Positions 35,201-43,688 are shown, numbered from the stretch's first letter. The stretch: DNA of 47,786 nt from Clostridiales bacterium UBA7285 (GCA_002472145.1 DKRJ01000015.1:1-47786), one strand, 5' to 3'. Notes: a model not told the origin generated them from the sequence alone. Numbers and translations: made by a program.

Positions 35201-35428
35201 GAAGATCCGACAAAGCCGAACGACCCTGAAAATCCGGCAGATCCAACCAATCCTGAAAATCCTTCCAAGCCTGAAAACCCTTCCAATCCTGAAAACCCGG
35301 CTAAGCAGGATAACGGCAAAGTTCCGGCCACGGGCGACGCTTCTCAGCCTTACGCATGGTACGCTTTATCGCTTGCCGCCGCGGCAGCCTACGCAGCAGC
35401 GATCAGAAGGCGCAGAGCCGACCGCTGA
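32255..35428 (+). CDS. Wall-anchored multidomain surface protein with DUF4430-like module under a cobalamin riboswitch
   Basis: This is a secreted protein of 1057 residues. The start is TTG 32255, with AAGGAG 6 bases upstream. Signal peptide to about residue 27 (VPAFA). Then a CNA-B/PEGA-like module (30-115) and three regions of atrophied bacterial Ig type (about 120-345, 350-480, 490-645). Next comes a DUF4430-like module (about 665-770: NKVTVLDAMAAMM, YNFGFFINDKYPVY, ADGDYLAIFGYF). A beta module follows, then an X2-like domain (about 885-960). A linker of repeated PENP/KPEN units ends in VPATGD, a hydrophobic segment and RRRRADR, a sortase-type anchor. It stands alone between its riboswitch and a terminator. 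I infer corrinoid capture at the wall. Confidence 0.87.
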   Translation: MKKLKRSLAVLLALVLLICTAAVPAFALEANKVTFVVEDAADGSAITDAEIVITYEEEDEDWNTYTETAHPNSDGTYDLYRYYNYDVKVTKDGYADYSETYSPDVSGKTITKTIKLNKKTADYETANAFKERFDAETGALRPQYGTDTNICEFVKAKLAGYTGLDSTGVTVALKSADTPERIAADGTITYVNGGLDASGLNFANVGCVFTFKCGSASVDTKERTATVCWDRKHYNSKINEEADSLSFDKIKGENASADEVTKNLSLPQILGTSARSSWSVLSWTSGDSGIISVGEASALTTPVTATVTRPEKDTKVTLTATFKANDSNLNSYVEKPEDFATVTKTVDVTVKGTGSAAPSGEELLAILNKYYTSDRIKDYDTQGDVDLSAVTGDLQLPRYTRIKDEDGNYVFNNKEITVTSSDDSLAKVNGYRVAIDPFASGDGKAELTVSFTREGVTVSKNIPVAVVMLNDAALDPEIAKMETAKAHYFDAINDKQYAGKDSVTGDLHPFQSIVVNSDSTVSCVYNVAELTGTGIIADGYFDTDQSEQMEAAGYNKFKSSDTSIISHESLVVTRPEKSKKVTVTSWLSSEKYGELAKKHPDNEKLQKLYKQEVSVELTVVGTKDQTEPGGSEDPGSAGATEAKVTIVFQEQKSTLGTVYEGFAVSSGDAAKYGYEKPAGFENKVTVLDAMAAMMADKYTDFKDHPEQYLKYSGGFGSLMIGKALTYNFGFFINDKYPVYADRPKTGSVAGDTVLADGDYLAIFGYFSPYYADKYVYFSDRDVTAESGTEFTVNVLGYYAMMDHTPAAQEGVTVAVLKDGTQVTTAVADKDGSAKFKIDDAGDYVLTVVSIPNDEKWGDYFVAPYGKLKVNASAEPGTDPDEPGEPGEPHDYQIISGSGSEWKKDSESGLTLTADGPFEKFKSVSVDGSVISADNYTAVSGSTVVTLKPAYLKTLSEGTHTISIAFSGGKADGTFKIAAASNPEDPTKPNDPENPADPTNPENPSKPENPSNPENPAKQDNGKVPATGDASQPYAWYALSLAAAAAYAAAIRRRRADR

Positions 35429-35480
35429 GATCATCTCTGAAAACTGAAGCGGAAAACTGAATTTTTCTTCTTTATCAAAG

Positions 35481-35516
35481 CCCTCCCGCACGTCACCTTT
35501 CGATCCGGCGGGAGGG
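35481..35516 (+). terminator. Hairpin terminator after the large surface protein gene
   Basis: CCCTCCCGC pairs with GCGGGAGGG, followed by TCTT. The T-run is short, but the stem is strong and lies 52 bases after the stop codon. Confidence 0.65.
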
Positions 35517-35524
35517 TCTTCGTA

Positions 35525-35553
35525 TTGACATTCCCACCGGACGGTAATAGAAT
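35525..35553 (+). promoter_or_regulatory. Promoter of the acyl-CoA synthetase gene
   Basis: TTGACA, exactly 17 bases and TAGAAT are close to the sigma-A consensus. It stands about 110 bases ahead of ATG 35663. Confidence 0.8.
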
Positions 35554-35662
35554 TTAGTGAATCGACGTGGTTTATCGCTGTACATCGGTAAAGCGAGGCG
35601 AAGTGGGAGATCCGCATACGACCGCGCCGTAAAAGGGGAAAAGGAAACGGAGATCGGGAAAT

Positions 35663-37297
35663 ATGCCTATAACAGATCTGTTGGAAAGGAACAGTAAACT
35701 TTACGGCGGCGAAACGGCTTTGATCGAGATAAACCCGGAAGTCAGCGAGCCGCTGCACGTGACGTGGAAGGAATACGAACTGATACAGCCGACCTCTGCC
35801 ACATACTACAGGCGCGAGATCACGTGGTCCGTCTTTGACGAAAAGGCAAACCGCGCAGCGAACCTGCTGATAAGCAAAGGCGTCAGAAAAGGCCAGAAAA
35901 TCGCCATTTTAATGATGAACTCACTCGAGTGGCTCCCTATATACTTCGGCATACTGAAGACCGGAGCGGTCGCCGTCCCTCTCAACTTCAGGTACACGGC
36001 CGAGGAGATCGACTACTGCATCAATAAAGCCGACGTCGACGTTTTGTTCTTCGGGGAGGAGTTCATCGGGCGCATCGAATCGATCGCCGACGACATCGAC
36101 AGGGAAAGGCTTTTGTTCTTTGTCGGGAACTCTTGTCCGTCTTTCGCCGAGGACTACATCGCACTCTCTGCCAACTGCTCCAGTTCGGCGCCTAAGATAC
36201 TCATCGAGGACGACGACCTCGCTGCGATCTACTTTTCGTCCGGCACGACAGGATTTCCGAAGGCGATCCTGCACCGGCACGCGGCGCTCACGCAGTCCGC
36301 TCGCATGGAGGCCATCCACCACCGGACCACGCACGACGACGTATTCCTCTGCATCCCTCCGCTCTACCACACCGGAGCTAAAATGCACTGGTTCGGATCC
36401 CTTTACACCGGCAGCCGCGCCGTGCTTTTAAAGGGGAACCGCCCGAAGGCCATCCTTGAAGCCGTCTCCAAGGAGCAGTGCACCATAGTCTGGCTCCTCG
36501 TCCCATGGGCGCAGGACATTTTAACAGCGCTCGACCTAGGCGAAGTCAAACTTTCGGACTATAAACTCGATCAGTGGAGGCTCATGCACATCGGCGCGCA
36601 GCCCGTGCCGCCGAGCCTGATCAAGCGCTGGAAGGAGTACTTCCCGCGCCACGAATACGATACGAATTACGGTCTTTCGGAATCGACAGGGCCGGGATGC
36701 ATCCACCTCGGACTCGATAACATAGACAAAGTCGGGGCCATCGGCATTCCGGGCTTCGGCTGGCAGGCAAAGATCACAGGCGACGACGGACGCCCTGTCA
36801 GGCGCGGCGATGTCGGCGAGCTCTGCGTAAAGGGTCCCGGCGTGATGGTCGAATACTACAATGACCCCGAAGCGACGGCAGAGACGATCGTCGACGGGTG
36901 GCTTTTGACGGGCGATATGGCCAGGCAGGACGAGGACGGGTTCTATTACCTGGTCGACCGCAAGAAAGACGTGATCATCTCGGGCGGCGAAAACCTCTAC
37001 CCGGTCCAGATCGAAGCGTTCCTCGCCTCAAACAGCAAGATCCAGGACGTTGCGGTCATCGGCACTCCGGACCCGCGCCTTGGCGAGATCGCTACGGCGG
37101 TCATACAGATCAAAAAAGGCCAGAGCCTCACCGAAGAAGAAGTGAACAGGTTCTGCCTGAAACTGCCGAGATACAAACGCCCACGCCGCATCATTTTTGC
37201 CGACGTCCCGCGCAATGCGACAGGCAAGATCGAAAAGCCTGAACTGCGCAAGATGTACGGCGGCACGAACCTCGTGGAAAAAGAGAGCAATTCTTAG
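35663..37297 (+). CDS. AMP-binding acyl-CoA synthetase (fatty-acid/carboxylate-CoA ligase family)
   Basis: This 544-residue adenylate-forming enzyme makes an acyl-CoA from a carboxylate, ATP and CoA. Motifs in order are the P-loop YFSSGTTGFPKAI (about 190), the core motif YGLSESTGPG, LTGDMARQDEDGFYYLVDR with the hinge Asp, KDVIISGGENLYPVQIE, and the catalytic Lys of the C-terminal domain in NATGKIEKPEL. Length and order match class I acyl-CoA ligases. The substrate cannot be fixed from sequence. Long- or medium-chain, or aromatic, acids are possible. It is a single gene with its own strong promoter. The convergent dehydrogenase gene ends 17 bases after it. Confidence 0.92.
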   Translation: MPITDLLERNSKLYGGETALIEINPEVSEPLHVTWKEYELIQPTSATYYRREITWSVFDEKANRAANLLISKGVRKGQKIAILMMNSLEWLPIYFGILKTGAVAVPLNFRYTAEEIDYCINKADVDVLFFGEEFIGRIESIADDIDRERLLFFVGNSCPSFAEDYIALSANCSSSAPKILIEDDDLAAIYFSSGTTGFPKAILHRHAALTQSARMEAIHHRTTHDDVFLCIPPLYHTGAKMHWFGSLYTGSRAVLLKGNRPKAILEAVSKEQCTIVWLLVPWAQDILTALDLGEVKLSDYKLDQWRLMHIGAQPVPPSLIKRWKEYFPRHEYDTNYGLSESTGPGCIHLGLDNIDKVGAIGIPGFGWQAKITGDDGRPVRRGDVGELCVKGPGVMVEYYNDPEATAETIVDGWLLTGDMARQDEDGFYYLVDRKKDVIISGGENLYPVQIEAFLASNSKIQDVAVIGTPDPRLGEIATAVIQIKKGQSLTEEEVNRFCLKLPRYKRPRRIIFADVPRNATGKIEKPELRKMYGGTNLVEKESNS

Positions 37298-37328
37298 GTA
37301 AAAAACCGAGTCGCTATACGACCCGGTT
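37297..37328 (-). terminator. Terminator of the 2-hydroxyacid dehydrogenase gene
   Basis: The minus-strand stem AACCGGGTCG/CGACTCGGTT is followed by TTTT. It overlaps the last codons of the dehydrogenase and lies just after the convergent acyl-CoA synthetase. Confidence 0.8.
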
Positions 37329-38318
37329 CCGCGGCTCCATGCCGTTTACCACTGATTCGATGTTCTCCCAGATGGCGCGATGCGCACGCGCGAAGAACCC
37401 GCTCGTCACGCCTGCGATGTGAGGCGTTATGATCACGCGGCTCTGCACCTCGGGCGGCAGGTTCACTAAAACGTTATCCGCCGTCACCGGTTCTGGCGCG
37501 ACAGTGTCGAGACCCGCCCCGGCGAGCTTCCCTGAGATGAGCGCGGAAGCGAGCGCCTCGTTATCGACGAGGTCGCCCCTCGCCGTGTTAACGAAGTAGG
37601 AACCGTCTTTCATCGCGTCAAAGAATTCCCCGCCGCACATGCCTTCGGTCTGGGGCGTCACCGGTACGTGCATGCTGATTATGTCGCACGAAGAAAGAAG
37701 GTCGAAGAGAGGCTCGTATGAAACGCCGTACCGCTCCTCTGCGCCGGCGTCGGCGCGAGTGCGGCTGTAGTACGCGGTCTCTGAGGCGAACGGGACGAGC
37801 AGCCGGGCGGTTTCCTTTGCGATGGCGCCAAAACCGACGAGCCCGACCTTCACCTCGGAAAGCTCGCGGATCCCGCTCACCATGAGACGCATTTTAGTCT
37901 CTATCTGCCTTCCCGCGAGGACGCTTTCGTACCCCGGGGCCAGGCTCCGGAGCAAAGCCAGCATCAGCATCACGGTGTGCTCCGCGACGGCTTTTGCGTT
38001 TGCCCCTTTCTGGTTGCAGACATAGATGCCCAGTTCCTCAGCCGCTTCGACGTCGATCTTATTGTACGCGGCGCCCTCCGACTCGACTATCTTCAGCGTC
38101 GGGAGGCTTTCCATCTCGCGGCGGGTCACCTTTGATATAGCGTCGGCGACGATCGCGACGGCGCCTTCAGCCTTTGATATGACCTCATCCTCTGCCGCTC
38201 CGACCGGGATCGTGACGATCTTCGCACTGCGGGCGAACTCTGTATCCGGCAGGTATTTTTTTGTTCTGGCGGGGTCGCCGATGAACGCGACTTTGATCTG
38301 ATCCATGGATTCAGTCAT
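37314..38318 (-). CDS. D-isomer-specific 2-hydroxyacid dehydrogenase
   Basis: This 334-residue NAD-dependent dehydrogenase has the cofactor motif VGLVGFGAIAKETA (GxGxxA type, with GFGAIA). The catalytic Arg is in VNTARGDLVD, the Glu in DTVAPEPVT and the His in ITPHIAGVT. It also has the signature MHVPVTPQTEGMCG. Its start overlaps the end of the upstream transporter gene by 8 bases, so the two form an operon. The substrate (glyoxylate, phosphoglycerate, lactate-type acids) cannot be decided. The single-domain length excludes a SerA with an ACT domain. Confidence 0.93.
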   Translation of the reverse strand: MTESMDQIKVAFIGDPARTKKYLPDTEFARSAKIVTIPVGAAEDEVISKAEGAVAIVADAISKVTRREMESLPTLKIVESEGAAYNKIDVEAAEELGIYVCNQKGANAKAVAEHTVMLMLALLRSLAPGYESVLAGRQIETKMRLMVSGIRELSEVKVGLVGFGAIAKETARLLVPFASETAYYSRTRADAGAEERYGVSYEPLFDLLSSCDIISMHVPVTPQTEGMCGGEFFDAMKDGSYFVNTARGDLVDNEALASALISGKLAGAGLDTVAPEPVTADNVLVNLPPEVQSRVIITPHIAGVTSGFFARAHRAIWENIESVVNGMEPRNRVV

Positions 38319-39555
38319 TGCTTTCTATCCTTGCGGATTTTCTGAAGAAAAACAGGCCGAGGACGAAGAGGACGGCCAGCATGCCGATGGCGATGTTCGT
38401 GCTCTCCGTTACGCTGACGATGACCCCCACGAGCGTCGTGCCGACGAAAGCGGCGCCCTTGCCGCAGATGTCGTAGATCCCGAAGTATTCGCCCGACTTT
38501 TCGGCCGGGATGATCTTACCGTAGTATGAGCGCGAAAGCGCCTGTATCGCGCCCTGGAACATCCCGACGCCGAACGCCATGATCCCGAACTGCCAGAGCT
38601 GTTTCATGAAGAGCCCGTAGAACGCGATGACTGCGTAGCCGATGATGCAGACGGTGATGAGCTGCACGGAACTGTGGATCTTCGAGAGTTTGCCAAACAA
38701 AGTGGCAAAAGCGAACGCGACGACCTGTGTCAGGAGCAGGATGACGAGCAGTCCCATGGAGTCCATGCCGAGCGCCGATCCGAAGGCTACCGCCTCGTCG
38801 ATTATGGTGTACACGCCGTCGATGTAGAAGAAGAACCCGAGCAGGAAGTAGAAGACTTTCTTATCCGTCTTATACATGTGTACGAGCGTACTGCCGAGGC
38901 GCCTGAAGCTTGCTTTGATCGCTCCGGCGTCCGTCTGGACGTAATATTTCTGTTCATACGTTCTAAGCAGCGGTGTCGAGACGCCCACCCACCATGCGGC
39001 GATTATGAGGAAGTCGGCGAGGACAGCGATCCTGGCCGGGATGATCTCCTGGAGCCCGAGGAAGTAGAGGATGAGCGCGGCGAGGAACGGTATGCATGAG
39101 CCGATGTAGCCCCACGCGTAGCCCTGCGCGGAGACATTGTCCATGCGCTCCGGCGTCGTAACGTCGTTTATCATCGAATCGTAGTAGACGAGCGAAAGCT
39201 GATACATGATCTTAGCGATGACGAAGATCACCAGATACGCCATGAAACTCGTCACGGTCCCGAGCAGAGCGCAGAATATCGCGCCGACGATCAGGACGAA
39301 CGTGAACATTTTCTTTTTATATCCCTTGTTGTCAGAGATAGAGCCGGTCACCGGACCGAGGATCGCGGTCACGATCGTTGCGATACTGAGAGCAAAACTC
39401 CACGTCGCGAGGTATTTATCCTCGTCGAGGCCTGCTTCCGCAGCGAGTGTGTTGTACCAAAGCGGGATGATCGTGGAGACCATCATAGTGAAGGCGGAGT
39501 TCCCTATGTCGTAAAGGATCCAGCTCTTCTCGGGTTTTGTGAAATTCTTGAACAT
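38311..39555 (-). CDS. MFS transporter of the UMF1/Atg22-like family
   Basis: This 414-residue membrane protein has about twelve hydrophobic segments. The N-terminus FTKPEKSWILYDIGNSAFTM is the signature of the UMF1 (unknown major facilitator-like) family. ITGSISDNKGYKK-like text after the second segment (GPVTGSISDNKGYKKKMF) is the MFS loop 2-3 motif, and YDSMINDVTTPERMDNVSAQ is also typical. I start at ATG 39555, where family similarity begins. TTG 39579 is an alternative, and neither has a good ribosome site. The substrate is unknown. Coupling with the 2-hydroxyacid dehydrogenase suggests a related organic acid. Confidence 0.88.
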   Translation of the reverse strand: MFKNFTKPEKSWILYDIGNSAFTMMVSTIIPLWYNTLAAEAGLDEDKYLATWSFALSIATIVTAILGPVTGSISDNKGYKKKMFTFVLIVGAIFCALLGTVTSFMAYLVIFVIAKIMYQLSLVYYDSMINDVTTPERMDNVSAQGYAWGYIGSCIPFLAALILYFLGLQEIIPARIAVLADFLIIAAWWVGVSTPLLRTYEQKYYVQTDAGAIKASFRRLGSTLVHMYKTDKKVFYFLLGFFFYIDGVYTIIDEAVAFGSALGMDSMGLLVILLLTQVVAFAFATLFGKLSKIHSSVQLITVCIIGYAVIAFYGLFMKQLWQFGIMAFGVGMFQGAIQALSRSYYGKIIPAEKSGEYFGIYDICGKGAAFVGTTLVGVIVSVTESTNIAIGMLAVLFVLGLFFFRKSARIESND

Positions 39556-39804
39556 TTTCGTGTTGGCGCAGAATGGCAAAAAAACCGCGCTGCACTTTTC
39601 CTCCGTTCCGGATAAATCGTAGATCGTCAGATGATTAATGATAAATACATAAGTATTTTATCATATATGGATGAACTGATACCTATAAATCGCAGATCCG
39701 AATTTAAGATAATTGTAAAACGTCGGGACAGGGCGGATTCCTTGTCTTTTCGCCCACGCGCGTATATACTTTTAATTACTTTATTGCATCAAGCGAGGTA
39801 TGAA

Positions 39805-41493
39805 ATGGCACCTTTGATATGGGCACATCGCGGCGCGAGCGGCTCGCGGCCTGAAAACACGCTTTCGGCATTCAGGAAAGCCGTGAAAGACGGCGCCGAC
39901 GGCATCGAACTAGACATTCAACTCACGAAAGACGGCGAGATCGTCGTCTGCCACGACGAGACGATCGACCGCACGAGCAGCGGCAGCGGCTATCTGAAGA
40001 ACTTCACCCTGCGTGAACTGAAAAAGTTGAATTTCAACAAAACACACCCGGAGGTGGCGCGCGCGGAGATACCGACCATGCGCGAGGTCTTCGATCTGAT
40101 CATGCCGACGGGGCTCACCGTAAACATAGAACTGAAGACAGGGGTTTTCGACTACGACGGGATAGAGCAGAAGATCATCGATCTGACGCACGAGGCGGGT
40201 ATGCAGGACCGCGTCATCTACTCGTCCTTCAACCACTACACGATCAAACGCATACAGGAACTGGATAAAGACGCAAAGACAGCGTTCCTCTACGCGGACG
40301 GCGCTCTGGACATGCCGGAGTACGGCGCCGCAAACGGAGTGGACGCTCTGCACCCGGATTATTCATGCCTGAGATACCCGGGCTTCATGGACGAATGCCG
40401 CAAAAAAGGACTCGACGTGAACGTCTGGACCGTGAACACGGCAGACCAGATGAAGAAATGTGCCGAGGCGGGCGTGCACGCCATCATCACGAACCACCCC
40501 GCATACGCGAGGCAGGTGCTTGAAGGAAAGACTTCATCCGGCACGTTCGTCGATCTGGTCGAAGAAAAAATCAAACCGTGGCTGGCGGCGTGCGTGGAAT
40601 CCGAGGACATCGTGAATTCCGACGGGCTCAGGCTGCGCGTATACTCCGCCGTGAATCCGCATGAGAAGGCGTCGATAGTGATGGTCCACGGGTTCTGCGA
40701 ATTTTTCGGGAAATACCACGAAGTGGCGTACAGATTCTATGAAAGCGGCTACTCGATCTTCTTTGTCGAGCTGCGCGGGCACGGGATGAGCGAAAGGTCG
40801 ACGCCTTACAGCGACTCGCGTGTAAGCGTGGACGACCTCGACGAATACGTCAGGGACGTCGCAGCGTGCGTCGAACAGGTCGCTAAAGCAAAATCACTCA
40901 CGCGGCAGTTTTATTTGTTCTCACATTCGCTCGGCGGCTGCGTTGGAGCTTTGGCGCTCGAAAAATACCCGAAAATGTTCAGGTGCGCCGTCCTCTCCTC
41001 GCCGATGCTCAGGATCGACTACCGCGGGGTGCCGTACACAGCGGCAAACGTTATCTTGGCGGCCTCTAACCTCACGAAAAACGGCGACGACTACGCGCCG
41101 GGACAGGGCCCGTTCACCGGAGTCCCGAATTTCGAAAAAAGTTCCGCGATGGACAGGGAACGCTACATGTACCAGTTCGATCAGCGGCTGGAAAACAAGA
41201 AATATCAGACGTGGGGAAGCACCTGGGACTGGCTCAGGGCTGCGACCGAGGGCGGCAGACAGGCTGTCCGCCGTGCCGATACGATCAAGACCCCGACGCT
41301 CGTGCTCCAGTCCGGCGCCGACACGATGGTCGACAACGAGGGGCAGTTCGAATTCATTAAGCGCGCCCGCTGCGCGTCGCTCATCAAATATCCGGGGGCA
41401 AAGCACGAACTCTACAACGCGACGAAGAAGATACGCGAGAAGTGGTTCTCCGACGTCTTCGCGTTTTACGGATCTTTCGACAAAAACGACTGA
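39805..41493 (+). CDS. Glycerophosphodiester phosphodiesterase fused to an alpha/beta hydrolase (lysophospholipase-like)
   Basis: This two-domain protein has 562 residues. Residues about 1-245 are a GDPD TIM barrel with IWAHRGASGSRPENT, DGIELDIQLTKDGE and VVCHDETIDRT (catalytic His pair and metal Glu/Asp), and VNTADQMKKC...ITNHP. Residues about 265-562 are an alpha/beta hydrolase of the monoacylglycerol lipase/lysophospholipase type. Its motifs are VMVHGFCEFFGKY, the nucleophile elbow FSHSLGG (Ser), the acid SGADTMVD and the His in GAKHELY. No signal peptide is seen. I start at ATG 39805, with GAGGT upstream. The next gene, PAP2, begins 4 bases after the stop. Confidence 0.93.
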   Translation: MAPLIWAHRGASGSRPENTLSAFRKAVKDGADGIELDIQLTKDGEIVVCHDETIDRTSSGSGYLKNFTLRELKKLNFNKTHPEVARAEIPTMREVFDLIMPTGLTVNIELKTGVFDYDGIEQKIIDLTHEAGMQDRVIYSSFNHYTIKRIQELDKDAKTAFLYADGALDMPEYGAANGVDALHPDYSCLRYPGFMDECRKKGLDVNVWTVNTADQMKKCAEAGVHAIITNHPAYARQVLEGKTSSGTFVDLVEEKIKPWLAACVESEDIVNSDGLRLRVYSAVNPHEKASIVMVHGFCEFFGKYHEVAYRFYESGYSIFFVELRGHGMSERSTPYSDSRVSVDDLDEYVRDVAACVEQVAKAKSLTRQFYLFSHSLGGCVGALALEKYPKMFRCAVLSSPMLRIDYRGVPYTAANVILAASNLTKNGDDYAPGQGPFTGVPNFEKSSAMDRERYMYQFDQRLENKKYQTWGSTWDWLRAATEGGRQAVRRADTIKTPTLVLQSGADTMVDNEGQFEFIKRARCASLIKYPGAKHELYNATKKIREKWFSDVFAFYGSFDKND

Positions 41494-41497
41494 GAAA

Positions 41498-42052
41498 ATG
41501 ACTGAACTTGATTTCTCGATACTTAATTGGATGCACGAGACGCTGTCCTGCGCGTTCCTGGATAAAGTGATGCCGGTCGTCACCTCGCTGGGGAACGCCG
41601 GGCTCGTCTGGATAATAACGGGCGTGATCATGCTGTTTTTCAAGCGGTACCGCAAGGCGGGGCTCACCATGCTCGTCGGGCTCCTCGCCGGTTATCTGGT
41701 CGGCAACCTGCTGGTGAAGAACCTGGTCGCCAGGCCGCGGCCGTTTGAGCTCGATCCGACGATCGAACTGCTGATCAAAGCCCCGACCGACAGGTCTTTC
41801 CCTTCCGGGCACACGCTTTCGTCGTGCTGCGGGGCGACTGTCCTGTTCAAATACCGCGCCGAGATCGGAAAAGCCATAGGCGCCGCAGCGATCGTCCTCG
41901 CATGTCTGATAGCGTTTTCCAGGCTCTACCTGCGGGTGCACTTTCCAAGCGACGTTCTGGGCGGAGCGGCGATGGGCATCGCTGTGGGTATCCTGACTTA
42001 TAAAGTCGTAAATTCTAGGAAAATAAACGAAAGATTATCGAAACGCGCATAG
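41498..42052 (+). CDS. PAP2-family membrane phosphatase
   Basis: This 184-residue membrane phosphatase has about five to six hydrophobic segments and all three PAP2 motifs: KNLVARPRP, FPSGHTLS and SRLYLRVHFPSDVLGG. Family members remove phosphate from phosphatidic acid or undecaprenyl diphosphate. It starts 4 bases after the GDPD-hydrolase fusion, so the two genes are coupled. A lipid-recycling role (phosphatidate to diacylglycerol) would fit the neighbour, but this is an inference. Confidence 0.93.
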   Translation: MTELDFSILNWMHETLSCAFLDKVMPVVTSLGNAGLVWIITGVIMLFFKRYRKAGLTMLVGLLAGYLVGNLLVKNLVARPRPFELDPTIELLIKAPTDRSFPSGHTLSSCCGATVLFKYRAEIGKAIGAAAIVLACLIAFSRLYLRVHFPSDVLGGAAMGIAVGILTYKVVNSRKINERLSKRA

Positions 42053-42088
42053 TGCGTGGCGCGGCTGACACTCGCGGCGAGTATTGCG

Positions 42089-42625
42089 CTATACTTTTTC
42101 GTAAGCGATCCTCGGATCGTCGTCTTCGGCGGCGTGCACGATCCCGCAGCGCACGAACCCCAGTTTTTCAAGCAGAGCCTGCATCACGGCATTGTCCGGG
42201 TGTGTGTCGACCCTGAGGTGACGGCTTTGGTCGTAAGCATAGTCCAGGCAGAACGTCCCGACGCCCTTGACTGAGCCGTCGGAGGCCAGGCGGTGCACCA
42301 CGCCGTACGTGTTCCCCGCCTCGCCGTATTTCTTTTCTCCGAGCCACGCTCCGTCTGTGATATCGTCGTAAGATCTTTCGACGTGCGGTCCTGCGTCAAA
42401 ATAAAAAGTCCCGGCGACGCGGCCTTCCGCTTCGCAGACGTAGCTTTTCCCCGCAGCAACGTCTTTTTCGAGGACTTCGCGCGGCGGCCAGCCGGTCATG
42501 CCCCACTGTCTGGGATTTCCGTGCTCTGCCATGAACGCGCGTGCAAATGAATATATCTCAAGCATGCGCGGGACGTCGGACGTCACCGCGTGCCTGATCT
42601 TAAAAGTGGTTCTGGGATCATTCAT
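42089..42625 (-). CDS. GNAT-family N-acetyltransferase
   Basis: This GNAT-fold acetyltransferase of about 178 residues has FKIRHAVTSDVPRMLEIYSF at the N-terminus and the family end HPDNAVMQALLEKLGFVRCG. The acetyl-CoA loop is not the classical RxxGxG/A form but VKGVGTFCLDYAYDQ, as in a subgroup annotated only as GNAT. ATG 42625 overlaps the stop of the M23 gene (TGATG), so it is coupled to it. The substrate is unknown. Confidence 0.88.
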   Translation of the reverse strand: MNDPRTTFKIRHAVTSDVPRMLEIYSFARAFMAEHGNPRQWGMTGWPPREVLEKDVAAGKSYVCEAEGRVAGTFYFDAGPHVERSYDDITDGAWLGEKKYGEAGNTYGVVHRLASDGSVKGVGTFCLDYAYDQSRHLRVDTHPDNAVMQALLEKLGFVRCGIVHAAEDDDPRIAYEKV

Positions 42626-43632
42626 CAAAGAGAATTCAGAGGGTTCTGGAAAGACCCGTTGACGATCACCGCGAAGTGGCAGTGAGGGCCGGTCGCGTTG
42701 CCTGTAGATCCGGCGTAGGCGATGACCTGGCCTTTGGTCACGGTCTGGCCCGGCGCCACGACTATCTGAGAGTTGTGCGCGTACAGGGTCTCATATCCGT
42801 TTCCGTGATCGATAAAGACTACGTATCCGTACGAACTGCTCCATCCTGTGGACGATTCGACAGTTCCGTCCGCGGCGGCGTAGATCGGCGTTCCGGAAGA
42901 AACCGAGATATCGATCCCCGTATGGTTGTATCCGTACTGAGGTACGTCGTCCCTGTAGCCGAAGTACGACGTGATGGTCCCGCTGCAAGGCCACGAGAAA
43001 TATCCGGGCATGGATGAATACGCCCTCACCGCAGTCCCCTTGGTGAGGACCCTGTTCACAGGCTCCTCGATGATCTCCGATTTGATCTCTTTGGAAGAAA
43101 CCTGTTTCCCGTTGACTGTGACCACCCTGTCAGTGGCGATCTTTCTACCGTCGGATCCTTCGGTCGTGACCTTTGACTCATCTGTGTACATGCTGCTGCT
43201 CTCGGCGTAGACGGTCTCGAACGGGACGGTCTTTTCGGAGACGGCGTCCTGCTCTGTCGTTACGATCACGCCTGAAGCGATTATATCCTCGATTACGGCG
43301 TCGACATCTTCCGCGAGGACCGGCGCACGGTCGATCTGCGGATCGTACGTAACTCTGCGGATGTAGACAGCCGGATCGACAGACGCCCGGATGATAGTAT
43401 TTTTCGAAACGGCGTAATAACTCTTTACGCCGTTAATGATCCTCTCGCCCTCTTCGAGCGTCGCGACGTTCGCAACTGTCTCGCCTCCTACGTTTACGGC
43501 ATAATATTCTGCGCTCTGTGAGTACGCCGCTTCAGGCGCAGGCTCATGGAAATCAAAACCCGCGAGCACAAAGGCCGCGACGGTCAGGAGCATAAGCAGA
43601 GCATATTATCTAACGGTATTGTTGACTTTCAT
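42625..43632 (-). CDS. G5-domain M23 metallopeptidase; signal peptide interrupted by in-frame TAA
   Basis: This is an extracytoplasmic peptidoglycan hydrolase of the M23/LytM type. Residues about 105-190 are a G5-like domain (VPFETVYAESSSMYTDESKV, GKQVSSKEI) and the C-terminal 130 residues are M23, with NHTGIDIS, YAHNSQI and GPHCHFAV (zinc His/Asp and HxH). ATG 43632 reads KVNNTVR, then TAA at 43606-43608, then YALLMLLTVAAFVLAGF in the same frame, a split signal peptide. An open frame exists from ATG 43593 (322 residues) but lacks the basic start and a ribosome site. A single base change (for example AAA to TAA) would explain it. Confidence 0.85.
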
Positions 43633-43670
43633 ATTGCTGTATTATTTGATCCGCTGTATGATTCGATTTT

Positions 43671-43688
43671 TCTTAAGAGTTCTTAAGA
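43671..43688. promoter_or_regulatory. Doubled TCTTAAGA palindrome, candidate operator for the M23 gene
   Basis: Two copies of the perfect 8-base palindrome TCTTAAGA start exactly 10 bases apart, just downstream of the predicted promoter and about 40 bases ahead of ATG 43632. One helical turn of spacing suits a dimeric regulator. A stem in the leader RNA is the alternative. Confidence 0.45.

Noticed and set aside
32255..35428. Ordinary adhesin without link to B12
   Set aside because: Not fully excluded, but the strong cobalamin riboswitch directly ahead and the DUF4430-like module make a corrinoid role more likely.
40943..41497. N-terminal extension of the PAP2 frame back to 40943
   Set aside because: The extension is out-of-frame text over the GDPD-hydrolase gene. 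The PAP2 protein begins at ATG 41498.
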